Of a DNA stretch of 10,501 bases, positions 1 to 6,243 are shown piece after piece. Under the pieces are notes generated by a model. The model ran no database searches and had not been told where the DNA came from. It saw only the letters and a program-made list of their open reading frames with translations. This stretch comes from Actinomycetota bacterium. GTDB lineage: Bacteria > Actinomycetota > Actinomycetes > Nanopelagicales > Nanopelagicaceae. The stretch's first letter is position 1. Each line of letters starts with the position of its first letter. The stretch is from contig CANNDP010000028.1 in the NCBI GenBank assembly GCA_947503395.1, forward strand, positions 1 to 10,501, given 5' to 3'. The position numbers were made by a program, and so were the translations under genes.

Positions 1-265
1 ATCGTGATTGGGCAATCATTGCAAGAGTTGAGATTCGCTCCAGCTCACTTTCAACTAAAGCTAAAAAGACTTCATGTTTATCTCTAAAGTGGTTATATAG
101 CGAGGCTCTTGAAACTTGAGCTCTATCGGCAATTTCAATCATGTTAGTTCCAGAGATACCACTTTGTGCCAATAACTCTTTAGCAGCGGTCAATATGGCG
201 CCTCTAGTGCGACGATGAATTATTGATTGGTGTTGATAGGTCGAGCGCGCGCTCTGATCTCTCAC
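1..265 (-). CDS. TetR/AcrR-family transcriptional regulator (C-terminus outside window)
   Basis: The reading frame starts at a GTG (265-263) and runs off the left edge, so only 88 residues are visible. They hold a typical TetR N-terminal DNA-binding domain. Helix 1 lies around residues 24-35 (ILTAAKELLAQSG), and the helix-turn-helix spans about residues 42-61, with IADRAQVSRASLYNHFRDK as the hallmark signature. The ligand-binding C-terminal domain is off-window, so the effector and target genes cannot be inferred. The start is bounded by the in-frame TAA of clgR (289-287), and GTG is the first usable start after it. GAGGGG at 278-283 is a possible but rather distant ribosome site (12 nt). The gene lies 21 bp after clgR on the same strand and is probably cotranscribed. 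Family assignment is secure; function is unknown. Confidence 0.88.
   Translation of the reverse strand, partial: MRDQSARSTYQHQSIIHRRTRGAILTAAKELLAQSGISGTNMIEIADRAQVSRASLYNHFRDKHEVFLALVESELERISTLAMIAQSR
243..254. repeat. 12-bp GC-only-core perfect palindrome in the first codons of the TetR gene
   Basis: GAGCGCGCGCTC is a perfect inverted repeat covering codons 4-8 of the TetR-family gene, directly after its GTG start. In a genome with GC in the 40s this is a locally very GC-rich element. It could form a small hairpin in the mRNA start region or act as a dyad operator. It could also simply reflect codons for Ser-Ala-Arg-Ser. Regulatory function is not shown. Confidence 0.4.
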
Positions 266-286
266 AGCCTCATTCTTCCCCTCTAG

Positions 287-559
287 TTAAGCAGCGTTGG
301 TATCAACGACGCTAAGTACTGGGGTCTCATTGAGTTTAACTTGAGCAGTTACCTCAACTAGTACTTTTGATAGCGACAAATCAAGTGCAACACAAATTGC
401 ATTAAGTAGCTCTGATGAAGCTTCTTTCTGGCCGCGCTCTACCTCAGAGAGATATCCGAGAGAGACTCGAGCAGCCTTTGCTACATCTCTTAGAGTTCTA
501 CTCTGTGAGATGCGCTGGGTGCGAAGGCATTGACCAATATGGCTACGTAGTAACTCCAT
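287..559 (-). CDS. clgR: ClgR-type XRE-family transcriptional regulator
   Basis: This 90-residue protein is an XRE/Cro-type helix-turn-helix regulator matching actinobacterial ClgR. ClgR is the activator of clp protease genes and other stress or protein quality-control genes in Streptomyces, Corynebacterium and Mycobacterium. The HTH covers about residues 8-66, and its core [20 protein letters not shown] (22-41) followed by [15 protein letters not shown] is nearly diagnostic. The tail is short (67-90) and ends in Asn-Ala-Ala; terminal alanines act as a Clp-protease degron in Streptomyces ClgR. The ATG start is fixed by a strong AGGAGG 7 nt upstream. The position after pgsA and cinA matches known actinobacterial synteny. 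I saw no ClgR-type CGC-N5-GCG operator directly upstream, so autoregulation cannot be claimed. ClgR assignment is confident; regulon membership is inferred from the family. Confidence 0.92.
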   Translation of the reverse strand: MELLRSHIGQCLRTQRISQSRTLRDVAKAARVSLGYLSEVERGQKEASSELLNAICVALDLSLSKVLVEVTAQVKLNETPVLSVVDTNAA

Positions 560-566
560 TGCTATG

Positions 567-572
567 CCTCCT
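567..572 (-). promoter_or_regulatory. Shine-Dalgarno site of clgR
   Basis: A perfect AGGAGG (minus strand) ends 7 nt before the clgR ATG. It is the strongest ribosome-binding site in the window and fixes the start. It contrasts with several neighbouring genes that have no recognisable site. Confidence 0.85.
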
Positions 573-598
573 AATTGAAAGAATGATTGAACGAATTC

Positions 599-1069
599 CT
601 AGGACCTAAGGATACGCTCCAGCAGGGTTAATGCGCTCTCTACCGCGCCGTTTATGACCTCTTGGCGAGCGCCATTTAAGGATAATTTCACACTTTCTTG
701 CCGATCAGGGCCCAGAATTGCAATCCAGATCTCACCAGGAGAGCTGCCATCTAGAGCTGTTGGCCCAGCCGAGCCGGTTGAGGAAATTGCCCAACTACTT
801 CCAAGTCTCTGTCTTGCCCCCTTGGCCATCGCAATAGCAACCTCTTTGGAAACAAGGCCTTTATCATCAATTAACTCTGCACTTAAACCTAGGTGACTTA
901 TCTTGATCTCTTTTGAATAAGCAACGATTGAGCCCAATAAAACATCTGAAGCTCCAGTAACCGAGACAAGTTTCGATGTGAGCGCTCCGCCCGTAATTGA
1001 CTCTGCGCAGGAGATGCTCTCACTGCGCTTTCTTAGTAGATCAATCACTGTTGCTGCAAGATCACTCAT
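599..1069 (-). CDS. cinA: CinA C-terminal-type nicotinamide-nucleotide amidase (PncC)
   Basis: This 156-residue protein is a stand-alone CinA C-terminal domain. The family deamidates nicotinamide mononucleotide to nicotinate mononucleotide in the cytoplasmic NAD pyridine-salvage cycle. Visible family motifs are SCAESITGG (20-28; usually TAESCTGG), a YSKEIKISHLG block (51-61) and STGSAGP (97-103; usually ATGxAGP), followed by GEIWIAI (112-118). The N-terminal MoCF-like domain of full-length CinA is absent, and the length matches single-domain PncC proteins. The ATG overlaps the pgsA stop as ATGA (1066-1069), suggesting translational coupling. clgR follows after 39 bp. The old name, competence/damage-inducible protein, reflects early work in other bacteria and does not imply competence here. 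Family call is strong; amidase activity is inferred. Confidence 0.9.
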   Translation of the reverse strand: MSDLAATVIDLLRKRSESISCAESITGGALTSKLVSVTGASDVLLGSIVAYSKEIKISHLGLSAELIDDKGLVSKEVAIAMAKGARQRLGSSWAISSTGSAGPTALDGSSPGEIWIAILGPDRQESVKLSLNGARQEVINGAVESALTLLERILRS

Positions 1070-1596
1070 GGCTTTGATTTCACCACATCTTTTAGATATT
1101 GGTAGCCAGTAATAAAGGTCAGAGCAATAGCAATCGCAAGCAAGATATCTCTTGGAGTATGCAGCGCTTCGGGTAGAGGAAGGATGTAAAAACCTACTGA
1201 GAAATTTTGTAGAAGAGTCTTAATCTTTCCACCCTTACTTGCGCTAATAACTTTTCTCTTGATAACCAGAAGGCGCAGAACTGTAATTCCAACTTCTCGG
1301 GTAAGAATTAATACTGTTACCCACCAAGGCATCTTGCCTAGAATCGAAAGTCCAATTAGTGCAGTAGCGATAAAAGCTTTATCAGCAATCGGATCTAAAA
1401 TGATTCCAAAAGATGAAACTTGATTCCAACGTCTTGCAATAATTCCATCTAGAACATCAGTCATGCCAACAATAAAGAAAGAGAACCAAGCAATTATCTG
1501 CCAGTTTGGATCATCTCCCCCATTTTTAAAGAGCGCCCAGGCGCAAAATGGAAGAGCTGCGATCCGGGCAATCGTTAAGGCGTTAGGAAGGTTCAT
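1066..1596 (-). CDS. pgsA: CDP-diacylglycerol--glycerol-3-phosphate 3-phosphatidyltransferase
   Basis: PgsA is an integral membrane enzyme. It condenses CDP-diacylglycerol with glycerol-3-phosphate to phosphatidylglycerol phosphate, the committed step to phosphatidylglycerol and cardiolipin. The complete CDP-alcohol phosphatidyltransferase signature is present: D50-G51-x2-A54-R55-x8-G64-x3-D68-x3-D72, including the metal-binding aspartates. Further PgsA-like features are [13 protein letters not shown] (98-110) and [10 protein letters not shown] (121-130). Hydrophobic segments lie near 5-23, 33-47, 74-95, 98-112, 131-143 and 150-165. Length (176 residues) is normal. Start and stop both overlap neighbours (ATGA with rimO and with cinA), so it is tightly coupled in the operon, with no separate Shine-Dalgarno of note. 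Other CDP-alcohol transferases such as cardiolipin or PI-phosphate synthases are possible, but sequence and synteny favour PgsA. Confidence 0.92.
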   Translation of the reverse strand: MNLPNALTIARIAALPFCAWALFKNGGDDPNWQIIAWFSFFIVGMTDVLDGIIARRWNQVSSFGIILDPIADKAFIATALIGLSILGKMPWWVTVLILTREVGITVLRLLVIKRKVISASKGGKIKTLLQNFSVGFYILPLPEALHTPRDILLAIAIALTFITGYQYLKDVVKSKP

Positions 1597-2993
1597 AGGC
1601 TCTGGGCAATTAAATCCGCCCCTGAAGTATCGGTAATGATGGCATCAACATACTGACCGACTTTATAACCAGCACTTGGCCGTCCTGCAATGGTTACAAA
1701 GGTGCTGGAATCAACCTCTGGCCCCTGGTGCTCAGCCCTTCCCTCTTGGAGTTCTTCATCTTCAATTAGAACTCTAACTCTCTGTCCGATTCGATCTGAG
1801 GCTCTCTGCATTACTAACTCTTCAGCAATCATCGTTAACTCACTGGTTCGCTCATTGATAACTTGCGGATCCAACTTTCCATCTAGTGTCAGCGCTTCAG
1901 TCTTATCTTCATCAGAGTAGGCAAAGATTCCAATTGCATCAAGATTTGATGCATTTACAAAGTCAACTAGCTCTTGATACTCACTCGCACTCTCACCAGG
2001 AAATCCCACAATAAAGTTGGAGCGAATTCCAGCCTCTGGATTAAGGGCTCGTATCTGAGTTAATAGGTGTAGGAACTTCTCGCCATCGCCAAAGCGGCGC
2101 ATTCTTCTAAGAAGAGTGCCCGAGGCGTGTTGAAATGAGATATCAAAGTAGGGAACAACTTTCTCAGTAGCAATCAAGGCTTGCAGTAGCGTCGGCCTAA
2201 TCTCGGCTGGCTGCAGATATGAAGCTCTAATTCTCTCAATTCCATCTATTTTGGAAAGGGCTGGCAGTAATTTCTCCATTGCCTTTAAATCACCAAGATC
2301 TTTTCCATAAGAGGTGGTGTTCTCGCTAACTAAGAAGAGTTCGCTGACGCCATTTTCTGCTAGCCATCTAGCCTCGGTAATAATCTCATCTGGAGTTCTT
2401 GAGATAAAAGATCCTCTAAATTGCGGGATAGCGCAGAAGGAGCATCTGCGATCACAGCCTGAAGCAATTTTTAGCGGAGCCATTGGTGAGTTTGCAAGTC
2501 TCTTTCTTGCAAAGGTGCCGCCTTGCCCCATTTTTGTATTTAACTCAACCTTCATCTCCTGTCTTGCAACAGGTGAGATTGGAATTAAACTTCGACGATC
2601 CTTTGGGGTGTGTGCTGGCTTTGAATTTCCAGCAAGAATATTCTGCAATCTGCTTGAGATATCTGCATAATCATCAAAACTTAAAATTGCATCAGCCTCG
2701 GGCATCGCCTCTGCGAGCTCTTTGCCATATCGCTCAGCCATACAGCCCACAGCAACTACTGCCCGAAGCGTTCCATCGGCCTTCATGGAGTGAGCCTCAA
2801 TCAGGGCATCTACTGAGTCTTTCTTAGCTGATTCGATAAACCCGCAGGTATTTACTAGCGCCACATCAGCAGTTGCTACATCATCGACTAATTGCCAGCC
2901 ATCAGCTGCAAGACGTCCTGCTAACTCTTCAGAGTCAACATCATTTCGCGCACAGCCCAGGGTTACTAAGGCAACGCTTTTAGGCTTGGACAC
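1593..2993 (-). CDS. rimO: Ribosomal protein S12 methylthiotransferase RimO
   Basis: RimO is a radical-SAM methylthiotransferase that modifies a conserved aspartate of ribosomal protein S12. The 466-residue protein has the full architecture. The N-terminal UPF0004 domain carries three Fe-S ligand cysteines: C14 ([12 protein letters not shown]), C50 ([11 protein letters not shown]) and C84 (VGCMAERYG). The radical-SAM core has the CxxxCxxC motif C180/C184/C187 ([16 protein letters not shown]). A TRAM domain occupies roughly residues 400-463. LGCxxNxVDSE and CGFIxxAKxxS favour RimO over the tRNA enzyme MiaB. The start is GTG: an in-frame TAG lies immediately before it and the next methionine lies after essential cysteines, so no other start is reasonable. 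No clear Shine-Dalgarno is present. The gene lies 29 bp after the RodZ-like gene, and its stop overlaps the pgsA ATG. Confidence 0.95.
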   Translation of the reverse strand: MSKPKSVALVTLGCARNDVDSEELAGRLAADGWQLVDDVATADVALVNTCGFIESAKKDSVDALIEAHSMKADGTLRAVVAVGCMAERYGKELAEAMPEADAILSFDDYADISSRLQNILAGNSKPAHTPKDRRSLIPISPVARQEMKVELNTKMGQGGTFARKRLANSPMAPLKIASGCDRRCSFCAIPQFRGSFISRTPDEIITEARWLAENGVSELFLVSENTTSYGKDLGDLKAMEKLLPALSKIDGIERIRASYLQPAEIRPTLLQALIATEKVVPYFDISFQHASGTLLRRMRRFGDGEKFLHLLTQIRALNPEAGIRSNFIVGFPGESASEYQELVDFVNASNLDAIGIFAYSDEDKTEALTLDGKLDPQVINERTSELTMIAEELVMQRASDRIGQRVRVLIEDEELQEGRAEHQGPEVDSSTFVTIAGRPSAGYKVGQYVDAIITDTSGADLIAQSL

Positions 2994-3022
2994 CTACTTA
3001 TTCTACAGAGAAGAAGTAGAAC

Positions 3023-3739
3023 TTATCCTTGATTAGATGCTTGCGGACCAAATTCCAGACGTAAAACTTCGCCAACTGCGCCAGCAACTCCAATATCTTC
3101 ACCATTCACCGTCAGATTAATCGCGCCTGCATTTCCAATCACTAGATAGAGCAGTTGATTATCGCTAAAGACTCTCTCCTCGCCCTGGCGCATTCGTCCG
3201 CTAAATTGTGTGGTGCCAGTGCTATCACTTACTGCAACCCATGAAAGTCCATTGACTGCCTTAAGTCTTACCTCAACGCCCTCTCTAATTGCAGCGCTTG
3301 GTTGACTCTCATCTTTACTGCTACTTGGAGCTGTAATGCTGTTTTGCTCCGGTGAATCCTCAATGGAAATAATTGCTGTTCCAACAAGTGCAAAGATAAA
3401 TAAGCCAGCTGCCGCACCAGTTAGCGTCTTCCAAGATATCGGCTTTCTCTCCTTCTTCTGCTTTGTAACGCTATTTTCATTCAATAGATCTCTAATGGAT
3501 TTACTTAAAGGAATTGTTTGAGATTCAAATTTAATAAGCACATCAGTATCGCCAACACCACAGATTCTTGCAATCGTTTTAATGTGGCCACGAGCATAAG
3601 TTGGGCCGCCTGCCGTTTGAAAATTATCTTTCTCTAGATCTTCAATCACCGATGCCGGGATACGCGAGCGCTTGGCAAGTTGCTCGACAGTAAAACCTGC
3701 CGACTTGCGCATCTCTTTTAGCGTTGAACCAACCGACAT
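3023..3739 (-). CDS. RodZ-like HTH membrane protein (helix-turn-helix plus DUF4115)
   Basis: This 238-residue protein has the RodZ layout. A cytoplasmic XRE-type helix-turn-helix (about 4-65, including TVEQLAKRSRIPASVIEDLE) carries the PTYARGHIKTIARICG segment typical of the family. A basic linker (92-104) is followed by one membrane segment (about 105-126) and a low-complexity Ser-rich stretch (130-150). The C-terminal DUF4115-type beta domain (152-232) contains SWVAVSD and YLVIGNAGAINLTVNG. RodZ links MreB to the envelope in rods; in actinobacteria this ftsK-linked homologue is poorly characterised, so a role in shape, division or envelope is inferred. The ATG has AGAGG 5 nt upstream and a candidate promoter just beyond. 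It is probably the first gene of the rimO-pgsA-cinA-clgR unit. The family is certain; the exact role is not. Confidence 0.88.
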   Translation of the reverse strand: MSVGSTLKEMRKSAGFTVEQLAKRSRIPASVIEDLEKDNFQTAGGPTYARGHIKTIARICGVGDTDVLIKFESQTIPLSKSIRDLLNENSVTKQKKERKPISWKTLTGAAAGLFIFALVGTAIISIEDSPEQNSITAPSSSKDESQPSAAIREGVEVRLKAVNGLSWVAVSDSTGTTQFSGRMRQGEERVFSDNQLLYLVIGNAGAINLTVNGEDIGVAGAVGEVLRLEFGPQASNQG

Positions 3740-3744
3740 GAAAG

Positions 3745-3749
3745 CCTCT
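3745..3749 (-). promoter_or_regulatory. Shine-Dalgarno site of the RodZ-like gene
   Basis: AGAGG (minus strand) lies 5 nt before the ATG at 3739 and supports this start. Confidence 0.65.
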
Positions 3750-3771
3750 AAATCACTTATGGGGAGGTCGA

Positions 3772-3801
3772 ATTGTAGAAGCAGGAGCAGGGCAGAGACA
3801 A
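3772..3801 (-). promoter_or_regulatory. Candidate sigma-70-type promoter for the RodZ-like/rimO/pgsA/cinA/clgR unit
   Basis: On the minus strand TTGTCT (3801-3796, 4 of 6 consensus matches) is followed by an 18-bp spacer and TACAAT (3777-3772, 5 of 6 matches). Transcription would start near 3765, leaving a leader of about 26 nt with an AGAGG site before the ATG at 3739. It lies in the largest non-coding gap of the window (121 bp), where a promoter would be expected. Prediction is by eye from consensus only. Confidence 0.5.
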
Positions 3802-3818
3802 CCTAAATCTTGAAGCAG

Positions 3819-3854
3819 TGCTCAATTGAGCAAGGGAGCTGGAATATCGCCCCT
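3819..3854 (-). other. Two adjacent small dyads downstream of ftsK (weak terminator or operator candidate)
   Basis: Reading out of ftsK, AGGGGC (3854-3849) can pair with GCTCCCT (3839-3833) with one bulged base and a 9-nt loop. It is followed directly by TGCTCAATTGAGCA (3832-3819), a perfect 14-bp palindrome that could form a 5-bp stem with an AATT loop. No T-run follows either dyad, so this is not a canonical intrinsic terminator. The palindrome ends 18 bp upstream of the -35 box of the candidate promoter, so it could instead be a regulator-binding site. Either role is inference. Confidence 0.3.
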
Positions 3855-3860
3855 AAGAAT

Positions 3861-6194
3861 TCACCCCTGAATTACCTCAAGGACAGAGGCCAGGTCTTCC
3901 TGCTTAACTAAAACTACTCGAGCCTTAGAACCTTCAGAAGGTCCCACAATTCCTCGGCTCTCCATCAAATCCATCAGACGTCCAGCTTTAGCAAAACCTA
4001 TTCTTAATTTTCGCTGCAACATAGAAGTTGATCCAAATTGAGTGCTGACAACCAATTCGATTGCTTGGATAAGTAACTCTTTGTCATCACCAATTTCTTC
4101 ATCAGAGCCTCTGGTTGTAACTACTGGTTTTAAAATATCTTCTCGATAGACCGGCTTTAACTGAGATTTAACATGGTTTACTACCGCCTCAATTTCACGC
4201 TCTGAGACATAGGCGCCTTGAATTCGCATTGGCTTACTTGCTCCCATTGGCAAAAATAGGGCATCGCCTTGTCCGACAAGTTTTTCAGCACCTGGAGTAT
4301 CAAGAATTACCCTGGAGTCAGCAAGTGATGAAGTGGCAAAAGATAGACGTGAGGGAACATTGGCTTTAATTAAACCTGTGACAATATCAACGCTAGGCCG
4401 TTGTGTAGCGATGACAAGATGAATGCCAGCAGCTCTTGCAAGCTGAGTAATTCTCACGATGCAATCTTCAACATCTCTGGCAGCAACCATCATTAGATCT
4501 GCTAACTCATCAATTACTACCAATAGATATGGATAGGGCTCAAGGGCGGCATCGGCACCCTCTTTAGCAATAACTTTTCCAGCTCTAACTGCCTTATTGA
4601 AATCATCGATATGCCTAAAGCCATATGTTGAAAGATCGTCATATCGCATATCCATCTCACGCACTACCCAAGCAAGTGCCTCTGCTGCTTTTTTAGGGTT
4701 GGTGATAATTGGCGCAATTAGATGTGGGATGCCTTCATAAGAGTTAAGTTCAACGCGTTTTGGATCTATGAGAATTAAGCGAACATCATTCGGGGTTGCT
4801 CTCATTAAAACTGAGGTAACCAATGAATTAATCATTGATGATTTACCAGCGCCGGTAGCGCCCGCCACAAGTAGATGTGGCATTTTGGCAAGATTTGCGC
4901 AGATAAAACTACCCTCTACATCTTTACCAAGAGCAATCACCATTGGATGGTGGTCATTTCCGGCAACACTTGAGCGAAGTACATCGCCTAGAGAAACTAT
5001 CTCTCTATCGCTATTTGGAATCTCGATACCAACTGCAGATTTTCCTGGAATTGGCGAGAGGATTCTTACATCACTACTTGCAACTGCATATGCAATGTTC
5101 TTACTTAAAGCTGTAATTGCCTCAACCTTAACCCCTGAGCCAAGCTCAACTTCATAGCGAGTTACGGTAGGTCCGCGCATAAAGCCGGTGACTTCACAGT
5201 CAATTTCAAATTGAGCAAAGACTTCAGTTAAAGATTGGACTATTTGATCATTTGCCTTGGTCTTTGCCTTACTAGATGGGGTAGTTCGAAGTAGATCCAT
5301 AGAGGGAAGCTCATAGGAATCAGTTGAGGAGAGTAGTAATTGCACGGGTCTTGCAGGCTTTGTACTTACCTCAGGCTTTGGAATCTCGACTGTAAATTCT
5401 TCATCAAAGCTCTCTTCATCTATTTCTTCTTCGAGATCCTCTTCTTGGGCATTACTAAAATCTTGAACTAAGGGAGTTTCAAATGGCGGAGTATCAGCAA
5501 TTTCAAACTCTTCTCGCTCCAGTTTTCGCTCTCGTCTTTGATCAAGTGCGCCACTAACTTTATTACTTGCCCCAGAGATAAGGCTCTTAAACAAATCAAT
5601 AACCTTTGAAAACGGAGTTGCTGTAATAACAAGTGCGCCAAATATTAAGGTCAGAATAAGAATTGGAATTGCGAGCATATCGGTAAGTAGCGCAACAAGA
5701 GGCGTTGAGACCCCATAGCCAATCCATCCCCCGCCTTCGCGCATTGCAGTAGCGCCAGTATTAATCGATGAAGGATTTAATATGTGGATTAGGCCAGTTG
5801 AACTTAGAACAAGTAGGAGTGAGCCAATTGTTATTCGACCAGTTGCGCCCTTATCTTGTGGGGTTCGAAATAGGCGAAAGGCAAAGTAGCCAAAAAGAAT
5901 AGGTGTAAGTATTGCAACCCTGCCAAATCCTCCATAGAAGAAGGCATATGCAGCTCTGCCAAAAGCATTATCTAATTGCATCCAAGAAGTTGCTGCAGCA
6001 ATTAGGGCAACAATTAAAAGAATTAAACCAATACCATCGCGTCTATGCTCAGGTTCTAAATCTTTAGCTCCACGAGTGATGAACCTGATGCTTGCGCCAA
6101 ATGCCTTGGCAATAGCGCTCCAGATGAATCCCAAGCCAGAAGCGATAGCCGAGAGTAGGCCACTTGCTTTTCTAGCGGATTTTTTCTTTGCCAC
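3861..6194 (-). CDS. ftsK: DNA translocase FtsK
   Basis: FtsK/SpoIIIE is a septum-anchored hexameric ATPase that pumps chromosomal DNA during division. The 777 residues show an N-terminal membrane region with about four hydrophobic segments (near 53-71, 91-108, 120-138, 163-192). A short linker with an acidic patch follows (250-268, mostly Glu/Asp). The motor has Walker A GATGAGKS (445-452), DPKRVEL (477-483), Walker B LLVVIDEL (557-564) and ATQRPSVDIVTG (596-607). A C-terminal winged-helix gamma domain (about 703-767), which reads polar DNA motifs, is intact. The linker is far shorter than in E. coli FtsK, as is usual outside enterobacteria. The start is GTG with no Shine-Dalgarno and an in-frame TAA 24 nt upstream. 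A TACGAT 8 nt before the GTG suggests a leaderless transcript. It follows rnj by 49 bp. Confidence 0.96.
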   Translation of the reverse strand: MAKKKSARKASGLLSAIASGLGFIWSAIAKAFGASIRFITRGAKDLEPEHRRDGIGLILLIVALIAAATSWMQLDNAFGRAAYAFFYGGFGRVAILTPILFGYFAFRLFRTPQDKGATGRITIGSLLLVLSSTGLIHILNPSSINTGATAMREGGGWIGYGVSTPLVALLTDMLAIPILILTLIFGALVITATPFSKVIDLFKSLISGASNKVSGALDQRRERKLEREEFEIADTPPFETPLVQDFSNAQEEDLEEEIDEESFDEEFTVEIPKPEVSTKPARPVQLLLSSTDSYELPSMDLLRTTPSSKAKTKANDQIVQSLTEVFAQFEIDCEVTGFMRGPTVTRYEVELGSGVKVEAITALSKNIAYAVASSDVRILSPIPGKSAVGIEIPNSDREIVSLGDVLRSSVAGNDHHPMVIALGKDVEGSFICANLAKMPHLLVAGATGAGKSSMINSLVTSVLMRATPNDVRLILIDPKRVELNSYEGIPHLIAPIITNPKKAAEALAWVVREMDMRYDDLSTYGFRHIDDFNKAVRAGKVIAKEGADAALEPYPYLLVVIDELADLMMVAARDVEDCIVRITQLARAAGIHLVIATQRPSVDIVTGLIKANVPSRLSFATSSLADSRVILDTPGAEKLVGQGDALFLPMGASKPMRIQGAYVSEREIEAVVNHVKSQLKPVYREDILKPVVTTRGSDEEIGDDKELLIQAIELVVSTQFGSTSMLQRKLRIGFAKAGRLMDLMESRGIVGPSEGSKARVVLVKQEDLASVLEVIQG

Positions 6195-6202
6195 AACGAA
6201 AA

Positions 6203-6208
6203 ATCGTA
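6203..6208 (-). promoter_or_regulatory. Candidate -10 element for a leaderless ftsK transcript
   Basis: TACGAT on the minus strand (4 of 6 matches to TATAAT, fits TANNNT) ends 8 nt before the ftsK GTG. An overlapping alternative is TAATAC at 6211-6206, with CTGACC 18 bp upstream (6235-6230) as a weak -35. Either would place the transcription start at or within a few bases of the GTG. This would explain the absence of a Shine-Dalgarno site. Consensus matches are modest. Confidence 0.3.
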
Positions 6209-6243
6209 TTAGAAATTAATTTTCTTAAAGGTCAGGCGCGCCG

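Noticed and set aside
263..272. Four-codon ATG-AGG-CTG-TGA out of frame just before the TetR GTG
   Set aside because: Too short and without a dedicated signal. Consistent with chance.
4768..5157. 129-codon plus-strand open frame opposite the ftsK motor domain
   Set aside because: It is the complement of the strongly conserved Walker A region of FtsK. No independent support.
6213..6222. AAATTAATTT 10-bp palindrome in the rnj-ftsK gap
   Set aside because: A pure A/T dyad of this size is common in AT-rich spacers, and there is no terminator-like stem or T-run.
6235..6242. GGCGCGCC 8-bp palindrome just after rnj
   Set aside because: Too short and isolated to support a hairpin or operator. Noted only as locally GC-rich.
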